A stretch of DNA of 5,445 bases from contig MFGW01000130.1 of the NCBI GenBank assembly GCA_001780385.1, forward strand, positions 4,204 through 9,648, written 5' to 3'. Below, one piece after another: positions 1 through 4,953 of this stretch. The position numbers and the translations under genes were made by a program. The notes under the pieces are model-generated. The model was not told the DNA's origin. It made no database searches and saw only the letters and a program-made list of their open reading frames with translations. This DNA is from Candidatus Fischerbacteria bacterium RBG_13_37_8. Its GTDB lineage: Bacteria > Acidobacteriota > HRBIN11 > MFGW01. Every line of letters starts with the position of its first letter. The stretch's first letter is position 1.

Positions 1-1
1 A

Positions 2-697
2 GGAAAACATGCAGATGCAAGAGAATACCTGCAAAAATTGTTTGCTATTGTGCGTAATGACGGAGAGCGCAGAGCAGTATATTTTGCCATGGCTGTTTCT
101 TATGCGGATGAAGGTAATTATATAAAAGCGATTGATGAGATGAAGAAACAATATACATTGGCGAAGAAGATTAATGATTATGCCGGGATGGCAGGTGATT
201 TGATTCAGATGGGCAATATCTATATTGAAGCGGGAGAACCGGATGAAGCGATGAAAAAATTTGCTGAAGCGCAAAAAGTAATGCAAGGTTCAAACCTGTC
301 CAAGGAAATAAAAGATAATGCTAACAGGATGTTTCTCTATAATTCAGCAACGGTTGCACTGGATAAAAAAGATTTTGCTACTGCGAAGGCGAAACTTAAG
401 CAGTTCCATGATCAAGCGGTTTCATTAAATAATACATTTCAAATACGCCAGGCTCATGAATTAGCAGGAAGGATTGCCCTTGATGAGAAAAACTATGCAG
501 TTGCAATTAATGAATTCGGGCTTTCAAATCAGCAAAACCCATACAATTTATACCGGATAGCACTTGCATACAAGGGCAAAGGTGATACTAATATGGCAAA
601 AGAATTCTGCAAGAGGGCAGTTAATTTTAATGCTTTCAATAATATAAACCAGGCGTTCATCAGGTTAAAAGCGGCAAAGATGTTGTTTTCATTGTGA
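2..697 (+). CDS. TPR-repeat protein, C-terminal part (5' end outside window)
   Basis: The reading frame is open from the window edge to a TGA at 695-697, giving 231 visible residues; the true start lies upstream, and internal TTG or ATG codons are not credible starts. The protein is almost wholly paired helices in tetratricopeptide style. I count about five TPR units, beginning near visible residues 23 (RRAVYFAMAVSYADEGNYIKA), 58 (GDLIQMGNIYIEAGEPDEA), 98 (a more divergent unit with LDKKDFATAKAKL), 141 (AHELAGRIALDEKNYAVAI) and 179 (YRIALAYKGKGDTNMAKEF). Each keeps the small residue in helix A and the A-x-x-x-(F/Y/L) pattern in helix B. TPR arrays are protein-binding scaffolds; the partner is unknown. 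No catalytic motif is visible, but a catalytic, kinase or membrane domain could lie in the missing N-terminal part. It converges on the next gene, with a repeat-filled gap between them. Confidence 0.88.
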   Translation, partial: GKHADAREYLQKLFAIVRNDGERRAVYFAMAVSYADEGNYIKAIDEMKKQYTLAKKINDYAGMAGDLIQMGNIYIEAGEPDEAMKKFAEAQKVMQGSNLSKEIKDNANRMFLYNSATVALDKKDFATAKAKLKQFHDQAVSLNNTFQIRQAHELAGRIALDEKNYAVAINEFGLSNQQNPYNLYRIALAYKGKGDTNMAKEFCKRAVNFNAFNNINQAFIRLKAAKMLFSL

Positions 698-724
698 TTC
701 TATTTTTTGCTTCTTTGCAAAAAA

Positions 725-748
725 GGATTCAAGGATTCGAGGGGTCAA
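725..748. repeat. Short tandem repeat, 8-nt period (three units)
   Basis: Three adjacent 8-mers, GGATTCAA, GGATTCGA and GGGGTCAA, lie 27 bp after the TPR gene's stop. The first two differ at one position; the third is more diverged. No coding frame uses them. Confidence 0.6.
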
Positions 749-753
749 GTGCT

Positions 754-772
754 GGCGAACGAAGTGTCCGCC
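754..772. repeat. Imperfect hairpin in the convergent gap
   Basis: GGCGAAC at 754-760 and GTCCGCC at 766-772 form a 7-bp stem with one A/C mismatch around a 5-nt loop. It has no T-run next to it, so it is not a classical terminator. It directly follows the 8-nt-period repeat and may be part of the same composite repeat. Confidence 0.4.
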
Positions 773-802
773 CGTTTCTCTGATTCCCCGTCCGGAATAT
801 AA

Positions 803-828
803 TGCAGGGGCGAATCTTGGTTTGCACT
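803..828. repeat. Degenerate copy of the GGGGCGAA palindromic repeat
   Basis: This 26-nt stretch matches 3491-3516 at 20 of 26 positions without gaps, sharing the core AGGGGCGAA followed by CTTG. The copy at 3491-3516 has a perfect 8-bp stem; here the stem has decayed to GCGAA facing TTTGC with a G-T pair. It is therefore probably an old copy of the same dispersed family. The rest of 698-992 shows no gene. Confidence 0.55.
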
Positions 829-933
829 TGCAGCATAGTTTTTTGGCTTATTTATTTTTGTCTCTGGGTGTCCCTTTAGGAGAATAAACGCTCAAATAAG
901 ATATATCTCATCAGGCTATCTTTAAAAGAAAAA

Positions 934-951
934 ACCACAGAGAACACAGAG
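934..951. repeat. Short tandem repeat, 9-nt period (CACAGAG type)
   Basis: Two adjacent 9-mers, ACCACAGAG and AACACAGAG, sit 41 bp beyond the stop codon of the - strand membrane protein gene. They share the unit plan (two variable bases, CAC, then a purine-rich 4-mer) with the CACGAAG repeat at 4927-4953. I treat both as members of one family of 9-nt-period intergenic repeats. Confidence 0.6.
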
Positions 952-992
952 AATTGCATAAAAGAACAATATTATTAAAGCCCTTATTCCCT

Positions 993-1586
993 TTAGGGGC
1001 ATGGGCGACTTCGTAGTAATGCGATAATGGCAAGTAACGTAAGCATGCTTACCAGGAGTGGATACCAGACTTGTGCATACCAGGGAACTGGAACAAGAAA
1101 AAGAAAATCATAATCTAATAATGAAGAAGGCCAACGAATAAATAACCACAGAATCACATAATACGATATATCCCAGATAGCGAACGTCCAGAGAAAGGCA
1201 CTAAAACGCTCCGGCCATAATTTTGATGAAAGCATGGCGATGCTGATAAGCATGAGCATAGTTAAGCTTTCCCTGGTAAATTCAAGCGCGTAAAGACCGG
1301 GAGGTAATTTATCAACAAGTTCTGCCTGGGCATGAATTTCACCAGCTTTACTTGCTAATGCTGAAAAATCCCCCATATACCCAGGAAGTAATTCAGTCGG
1401 AACCCGAAGATATATTATGGTCGCTGCCTCAGCAAATCCAAATGCAATCCCAAATAAAGTAAGAAACACAAGCGTACTTTTTGATAAATTGAGACCTCTC
1501 TTGCGCCAACATAAAAATACGATAAATGGTACTAAAATTAATAGATTAACTGCAAAGGGTTTCGCAAACAAAATAAATGAATTCAT
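993..1586 (-). CDS. Uncharacterised multi-pass membrane protein
   Basis: This encodes 197 residues and is strongly hydrophobic. Likely membrane segments are about 9-27, 37-60, 106-122, 128-150 and 172-192, with a short hydrophobic stretch at 160-168. A longer loop at 61-105 ends in the charged EFTRES motif (102-107). Motifs that look conserved rather than random are GFAEA (50-54), WDISYY (138-143), WPSSLLDYD (152-160) and FLFLVPVPW (161-169). I recall similar unannotated proteins in environmental bacteria but cannot name a family. No transporter or enzyme signature is recognised. An in-frame TAA lies two codons before the ATG, so this is the only upstream ATG. The only Shine-Dalgarno-like bases (AGGA) overlap the ATG itself, which is unusual and fits leaderless initiation. 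The stop codon TAA lies inside a small palindrome, CCCTAAAGGG on the coding strand. Confidence 0.82.
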   Translation of the reverse strand: MNSFILFAKPFAVNLLILVPFIVFLCWRKRGLNLSKSTLVFLTLFGIAFGFAEAATIIYLRVPTELLPGYMGDFSALASKAGEIHAQAELVDKLPPGLYALEFTRESLTMLMLISIAMLSSKLWPERFSAFLWTFAIWDISYYVILWLFIRWPSSLLDYDFLFLVPVPWYAQVWYPLLVSMLTLLAIIALLRSRPCP

Positions 1587-1591
1587 CCTTT

Positions 1592-1620
1592 ATTATATAA
1601 TAAAATAAGGAAAAGGTTAA
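1592..1620 (-). promoter_or_regulatory. Putative sigma70 promoter of the membrane protein gene
   Basis: On the - strand a perfect TATAAT occupies 1592-1597. A TTAACC box (4 of 6 to TTGACA) lies at 1615-1620, with a spacer of exactly 17 bp. Only 5 bp separate the TATAAT from the ATG, so transcription would begin at or next to the A of the start codon, giving a leaderless mRNA. The -35 box lies in one arm of the hairpin repeat at 1613-1665. The sequence is AT-rich here, so chance matches are possible. Confidence 0.38.
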
Positions 1621-1665
1621 GGTCGAGGTAAAGGTAACCTCAACCCTTACCTCTACCTCTACCTT
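1613..1665 (-). terminator. 6-nt-period inverted repeat; probable terminator of the propeller gene
   Basis: The left arm (1613-1635) is built of purine-rich 6-mers such as AAGGTT, AAGGTC and GAGGTA. The right arm (1643-1665) is built of pyrimidine-rich 6-mers such as ACCTCT. The arms are complementary at 19 of 23 positions around a 7-nt loop. In RNA copied from the - strand two of the four mismatches become G-U pairs, leaving 21 of 23 paired. On that strand the stem starts 8 bp after the propeller gene's TAG and is followed by TTTTCCTTATTTT. In + strand RNA the same positions are A-C mismatches. This orientation bias suggests an intrinsic terminator made from a repeat element; the T-run is interrupted, so strength is uncertain. 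Confidence 0.55.
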
Positions 1666-1673
1666 CTTCGTTT

Positions 1674-3308
1674 CTAGTGATGCGCGTGCAAGTAAGCACC
1701 TGTCCCCGTTATTCTGCCTGTGTGACGATCCATGACATAGAGGCGGCGTGCGGGATATAAATGCAGTAGTTGCTGTATCTGTGGATCAATGGTTCCCGGC
1801 AGAGCCTCTGTGCAGCAGATGAATGAAACATAGCGGCCATCATAACTGATGTCGGGTAATTCACACCATCCTGCAAAACTATTCCCGTCCGTATCCTTTG
1901 ACAGAAGACTAAGTTGCCCCGAACCGGTTTCAAACAGGTATATCTTATTCATCCTGTTTTCAGAAGGAGCACCCCAAAGTTCCGTTGAATCAGAACAAAA
2001 AATTACATACCTGCCATCGCCACTGATGGAGGCTTCTCCACTTCTGCCGGCTGCGACATCTCCGCGGTCATTCATGTTGATCAACATCAGATCTTCTGTA
2101 TCATCGTTGTAATAATAAAGTCGCGCAATACCATCGATGATAGTTTCAATAACCGCTTTCTTCCCATCATGAGATAATGAGAATGGTGGTTTTCGTCTTT
2201 CATATATGCTTTTCCATTGAATTTCATCTGGCAAGGGTATTTTTTTTGGTGCGACGCCATTCTTTGCTGCGGGGATAAGATACACACCAGATGGACTGGG
2301 CGAGTGTTTTGGAACTTCGTAAATTGTCTTCCTCGGAATGTATTCGGTAAAAGCATCCGGGCTGGTCAGCGCTATCACAGTCGAGCCATCACCCGCTATC
2401 ACAGGCCAGCCAGTGCTCGATATAGGCGCAGAAGTAATACTGAATGCTTTTTTCTGAACGGTATCATAGAGCACAAGGAAGTAATCTTCAACCATGATTC
2501 CTTCCTCTCGCCACAGATTTATGTAGGTTCCATATAAAAATACAATCCTTTTTCCGTCGGCAGAAATAGTAGCGGACATTATTATTCTGTCGTTATTTTC
2601 AATGGTTATGTTTCTCAGATTTTCAATTATGAGTGGTTTCTCCCCGAGCACATACATGGTTTCTGAATTTTCGGCTGAATATATCACGATATTTCGCTCA
2701 CGCCATTTTTTGCCTGCTCCTGCAATGTAATATATTGCCATGTTTCCATTAGCAGAACATGCTGGATATTGATTCACGAATTCATTATTGCGAACACTGA
2801 TTGCCTGGAAACCACCTTTTACTAAATCCCAGCAATAAACATCCTCGCGCGAACATATTTCTGCGCAGTCCAATGGCGGAGAAACACTTTCATAAATAGA
2901 CACGCCACGCCCGGAACCAGCATGAAGTGAATGCGTAAAAAATAGCTTTGTCCCATCTGCACTCAGGACAGGATGGTTGAGTCCATGAACCGGCATCAAT
3001 GACCAGAAGAGTCCATTCACTGCTGCATTTTCGAATTGTATCTCCGCATATATTTTTCTTGCTTCCTCATTCATTGCTTTCGCTGCTGCAATAGCTTTCT
3101 CTGCATGTACCTTAAGCAGGTCAGCGCCTTCCTTTGTTATAGGAAGAAGACCGTCCGGTCCTTCAGTAAAATCACGTGTCAACTGTTCATTAGTAAGCAT
3201 AAGCTTAAGATTACCATGCCTGGTTAGCATGGTACCGAGTTTTTGGCGCAGTGATTCCCACCTCTGGTAATACTCGATCGCTTTTTGATCATCGGGATGC
3301 AAAACCAT
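1674..3308 (-). CDS. TolB/PD40-type beta-propeller protein with helical N-terminal region
   Basis: I choose the ATG at 3306-3308 (544 residues) over one 24 bp upstream because it alone has a strong ribosome binding site, AAGGAG at 5-nt spacing. Residues 1-95 are charged and look alpha-helical (DDQKAIEYYQRWESLRQKL and a later KAIAAAKAMNEEARK stretch). From about 110 on come seven blade-like motifs of the (S/A)xDGxxxxF type, near residues 115, 184, 248, 304, 378, 428 and 487, spaced 50-74 apart. Examples are LSADGTKLFFTH, ISADGKRIVFLY, ISGDGRYVIFCS and ISYDGRYVSFIC. The last blade ends with RRLYVMDRHTGRITG, typical of TolB-like WD40/PD40 repeats. Such propellers bind proteins or sugars or act as scaffolds; the role here is unknown. 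There is no signal peptide or membrane helix, so a cytoplasmic location is inferred, unlike periplasmic TolB. Cys148, Cys152 and Cys159 are clustered and might bind metal. Confidence 0.88.
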   Translation of the reverse strand: MVLHPDDQKAIEYYQRWESLRQKLGTMLTRHGNLKLMLTNEQLTRDFTEGPDGLLPITKEGADLLKVHAEKAIAAAKAMNEEARKIYAEIQFENAAVNGLFWSLMPVHGLNHPVLSADGTKLFFTHSLHAGSGRGVSIYESVSPPLDCAEICSREDVYCWDLVKGGFQAISVRNNEFVNQYPACSANGNMAIYYIAGAGKKWRERNIVIYSAENSETMYVLGEKPLIIENLRNITIENNDRIIMSATISADGKRIVFLYGTYINLWREEGIMVEDYFLVLYDTVQKKAFSITSAPISSTGWPVIAGDGSTVIALTSPDAFTEYIPRKTIYEVPKHSPSPSGVYLIPAAKNGVAPKKIPLPDEIQWKSIYERRKPPFSLSHDGKKAVIETIIDGIARLYYYNDDTEDLMLINMNDRGDVAAGRSGEASISGDGRYVIFCSDSTELWGAPSENRMNKIYLFETGSGQLSLLSKDTDGNSFAGWCELPDISYDGRYVSFICCTEALPGTIDPQIQQLLHLYPARRLYVMDRHTGRITGTGAYLHAHH

Positions 3309-3313
3309 TAAAT

Positions 3314-3319
3314 CTCCTT
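3314..3319 (-). promoter_or_regulatory. Ribosome binding site that decides the propeller gene start
   Basis: AAGGAG on the - strand is followed by ATTTA and then the ATG at 3306-3308. The alternative upstream ATG (3330-3332) has no comparable site and would leave this strong site inside the coding sequence. A possible -10 box, CATAAT at 3331-3336, would also start transcription downstream of the alternative ATG, though no good -35 box accompanies it. Confidence 0.75.
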
Positions 3320-3337
3320 GAATCAATGTCATTATGA

Positions 3338-3355
3338 GTCCCGCGCCAGCGGGAC
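3338..3355. repeat. Hairpin 1 of the intergenic cluster
   Basis: GTCCCGC at 3338-3344 and GCGGGAC at 3349-3355 form a perfect 7-bp GC-rich stem with a 4-nt loop. It sits about 30 bp upstream of the propeller gene's start codon. It is much more GC-rich than its surroundings, as expected for a dispersed palindromic element. Confidence 0.65.
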
Positions 3356-3406
3356 GTAATAATCCGTAACAGAGTATGCTTCTTTTGCTCCATCAGGGAT
3401 TGTTAC

Positions 3407-3423
3407 GTTTGCCTCCGGCAAAC
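3407..3423. repeat. Hairpin 2 of the intergenic cluster
   Basis: GTTTGCC at 3407-3413 and GGCAAAC at 3417-3423 form a perfect 7-bp stem with a 3-nt loop. On the - strand it follows CATTGTCATAGTGA. This resembles, from memory, the widespread GTCATTGCGAG-type repeats in which a swapped palindrome is inserted into a common frame. Confidence 0.65.
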
Positions 3424-3453
3424 TCACTATGACAATGCGTTCTGGATTGCTTC

Positions 3454-3470
3454 GTTCTGCTTCGCAGAAC
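3454..3470. repeat. Hairpin 3 of the intergenic cluster
   Basis: GTTCTGC at 3454-3460 and GCAGAAC at 3464-3470 form a perfect 7-bp stem with a 3-nt loop, the same geometry as hairpin 2 with a different stem sequence. It is flanked by GGATTGCTTC on the left and GCAAAGAATCC on the right, which are partly complementary and extend the dyad. Confidence 0.65.
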
Positions 3471-3490
3471 TTGCAAAGAATCCTTTTACC

Positions 3491-3516
3491 TGTAGGGGCG
3501 AACCTTGTGTTCGCCC
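3491..3516. repeat. Hairpin 4: GGGGCGAAC palindromic repeat
   Basis: GGGCGAAC at 3496-3503 and GTTCGCCC at 3509-3516 form a perfect 8-bp stem with a 5-nt loop. The + strand is followed by TTAATTATTTT, but no + strand gene precedes it, so a terminator role is unlikely. A decayed relative lies at 803-828, so the element is repeated within the window. The rest of 3309-3605 shows no gene. Confidence 0.7.
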
Positions 3517-3605
3517 TTAATTATTTTCATAATTTTTGGATGAAGTTTATGCGCCATGAATTATTATCCCGTTTATAATATTTTAAGGTCTGCGGTAGCT
3601 TCGCA

Positions 3606-4748
3606 TTATTTATTCTGTTCCCTGACCACTGTTCCCTGACCACTGTTCCCTGACGCCCGTTCCCTGACCACTTCTTCGTAAATGATTTCGGCTACTTTTT
3701 TTGCTCCTTCGTTCGTATAATGTATGTAGTCATAATAGTAGTGTGATGATTTGGGCATTTTTTCCGCAAGGTCGATCACAAGTATATTATTTTTCTTTGC
3801 AACTTCTTTTGTTGCTGTATTGTATAATTGTAATAGTTCCCATTGCAACTGACCGTTTGCATCGCCAATTTTCACGGTGGCGAGGTTAATTTTTGTTGCT
3901 TCATCAATTCCGTAACCATAGAGAGCGGATTGTGTGATAAATACTGGTACAATGTTGTTTGTTTTAGCGCTGCGTATCAATTCTTCTAAACGTGCCTGGT
4001 AAGGTTGAATGTAAGTTTTCGCATGTTCGTCCAGAATTTGTTGTATTTGTGATTCAGCAATAGTGAGGTAGGTTACTTTATCTGGTTCGATTTGTTGATG
4101 TGCAAGTTCTTTTATCACGGCTCTGCTTCTTTTAATATTTAACAACAAACTGGCGAGTTCACTGTGTTTTGCAAGCCATACGCTTAATTTAGGTGAAGAA
4201 TAATATTTAATTTCTTTTTTCTTCATTCGTTTATCATAGGGGAGCAGATCAGCTCTTCCGATATCATTTTGTCCAACCAGGAATAGTACGATATTGGGCT
4301 TTAATTTTGCCAGGTATTCGTTCATGAGGATGAGATGACCGTATGTTGATTGACCATCGAAACCTGCATTATTAATCCAGAATTTTTTAAAATGAGGTTC
4401 CAATTTTTTACCGAGCACATCGGTCCAAGTTTTACCGTCGGAGAGATATAAGCATTCCGTGGTACTGCCGCCTACAGTAATCATGGTGAAGTAATCATTG
4501 AAGTTGCGAGGTGGTTCTTTTCCTCTGAAGCCGAGTGAATTTTTAGTATGTGTTATAACCGGGTCCAGACCATTAATACCTGTATTTTTGAACAGATAGT
4601 GCCTGTTTTCCGGAAGTACCAGAGTATCCGCTTTCACTCTGAATTCAAACGGATTATAGATCCTCAGTATGATCTCAGCCAGTATAAGTGCGAATAATAA
4701 TCCGCATAGTATGGCAAGTGAACGATGAATTATTTTTTTCACTATCAT
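3606..4748 (-). CDS. SGNH/GDSL-type hydrolase with N-terminal membrane anchor
   Basis: This encodes 380 residues. Residues 1-10 are basic (MIVKKIIHRS) and 11-30 form a hydrophobic helix without a clear cleavage site, so it is probably anchored with the catalytic domain outside the cytoplasm. The SGNH blocks are in order: block I TVGGSTTE with nucleophile Ser95; block II NNAGFDGQST with Gly129; block III VGQND with Asn161; block V DYIHYTNEGAKK with Asp340 and His343. A NSLGFRGKE motif at 70-78 precedes block I, as in many acyl- or acetyl-ester hydrolases of this superfamily. The residues needed for activity are present; the substrate cannot be read from sequence, and a cell-surface glycan or lipid ester is a guess. 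A lysine-rich insert lies at 173-181. The natural fold seems to end near AEIIYEEV (353-360); most of the last 20 residues are encoded by a 14-nt tandem repeat. Confidence 0.9.
   Translation of the reverse strand: MIVKKIIHRSLAILCGLLFALILAEIILRIYNPFEFRVKADTLVLPENRHYLFKNTGINGLDPVITHTKNSLGFRGKEPPRNFNDYFTMITVGGSTTECLYLSDGKTWTDVLGKKLEPHFKKFWINNAGFDGQSTYGHLILMNEYLAKLKPNIVLFLVGQNDIGRADLLPYDKRMKKKEIKYYSSPKLSVWLAKHSELASLLLNIKRSRAVIKELAHQQIEPDKVTYLTIAESQIQQILDEHAKTYIQPYQARLEELIRSAKTNNIVPVFITQSALYGYGIDEATKINLATVKIGDANGQLQWELLQLYNTATKEVAKKNNILVIDLAEKMPKSSHYYYDYIHYTNEGAKKVAEIIYEEVVRERASGNSGQGTVVREQNK
3615..3670. repeat. 14-nt tandem repeat inside the 3' end of the hydrolase gene
   Basis: Four 14-nt units run without gaps: CTGTTCCCTGACCA twice exactly, then a copy ending in GC instead of CA, then a copy beginning CCG instead of CTG. 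Because 14 is not a multiple of 3, the encoded peptide recurs only after three units, which is seen as VVRE appearing twice in the C-terminal tail. The stop codon TAA at 3606-3608 lies 6 bp beyond the array. Confidence 0.85.
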
Positions 4749-4758
4749 GTACTCTTAT

Positions 4759-4788
4759 ATTCTAATTGACTGCATGCGGTTTCGTCAA
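4759..4788 (-). promoter_or_regulatory. Putative sigma70 promoter of the SGNH hydrolase gene
   Basis: On the - strand TTGACG (5 of 6) at 4783-4788 and TAGAAT (5 of 6) at 4759-4764 are separated by 18 bp. The predicted start of transcription, near 4752, is only a few bases before the ATG at 4746-4748. The leader would thus be almost absent, and the AAGAG three bases before the ATG would be at or just inside the 5' end. The -35 box overlaps the outer arm of the repeat hairpin at 4786-4813. Confidence 0.42.
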
Positions 4789-4841
4789 TCCCCAACAGAG
4801 GGACTGGGGATTGGGGAATAGGGACTGGAGACTGGGGAAAG
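4786..4841. repeat. 7-nt-period tandem repeat with an inverted arm
   Basis: Six 7-mers run from 4800 to 4841: GGGACTG, GGGATTG, GGGAATA, GGGACTG, GAGACTG and GGGAAAG. Just before them, CAATCCCCA at 4786-4794 is the exact reverse complement of 4805-4813, giving a 9-bp stem with a 10-nt loop. No T-run follows on either strand, so it is not an obvious terminator for the transporter gene. The repeated GGG on one strand could also favour G-quadruplex formation. Confidence 0.7.
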
Positions 4842-4926
4842 TCACTTAATCTCTGTTGCGAACAAATCAGAATGCAATCTAATTTACCAAGGGGGTACGA
4901 AGCACACAAAATTGTATAAATTTCTT

Positions 4927-4953
4927 CTTCGTGCTCTTCGTGTCCTTCGTGGT
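4927..4953. repeat. 9-nt-period tandem repeat (CACGAAG type) abutting a stop codon
   Basis: On the - strand three 9-mers run ACCACGAAG, GACACGAAG, AGCACGAAG. The first begins at the base directly after the TAA of the transporter gene (4954-4956). I recall very similar CACGAAG repeats scattered in intergenic DNA of many environmental bacteria. The window's other member is the CACAGAG form at 934-951. Confidence 0.75.

Noticed and set aside
38..40. TTG as start of the TPR gene
   Set aside because: The frame is open to the window edge and the upstream residues fit a TPR helix, so the gene begins outside the window.
703..724. Terminator for the TPR gene (TTTTTTGC/GCAAAAAA stem)
   Set aside because: The 8-bp stem is perfect but almost all A-T and has no T-run after it; it could be chance in AT-rich DNA.
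899..908. Palindrome AGATATATCT as an operator
   Set aside because: A 10-bp AT-rich dyad between convergent genes is expected by chance and is near no promoter.
980..1000. Terminator of the membrane protein gene (GCCC...GGGC)
   Set aside because: The stem is only 4 bp around a 13-nt loop and overlaps the stop codon, although a TTTAATAAT run follows it.
1417..1608. Small + strand open frame
   Set aside because: It lies antisense to the 5' part of the membrane protein gene, has no ribosome binding site that I can see, and its composition reads as a shadow.
2087..2356. Alternative - strand frame suggesting a frameshift in the propeller gene
   Set aside because: The main frame is uninterrupted from 3308 to 1674 with blade motifs throughout, so there is no break to explain.
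2217..2537. 106-codon + strand open frame antisense to the propeller gene
   Set aside because: The product has no domain-like pattern and the opposite strand encodes clear PD40 motifs across it.
3331..3336. -10 box CATAAT before the propeller gene
   Set aside because: It matches at 5 of 6 but no acceptable -35 box lies 16-18 bp upstream, so a promoter is not claimed.
3615..3670. CRISPR-like array
   Set aside because: The units are 14 nt with no spacers between them; it is a simple tandem repeat.
1674..4748. Operon of the propeller and hydrolase genes with a joint surface function
   Set aside because: They are 297 bp apart with four hairpins between them, and no functional link can be read from the sequence.
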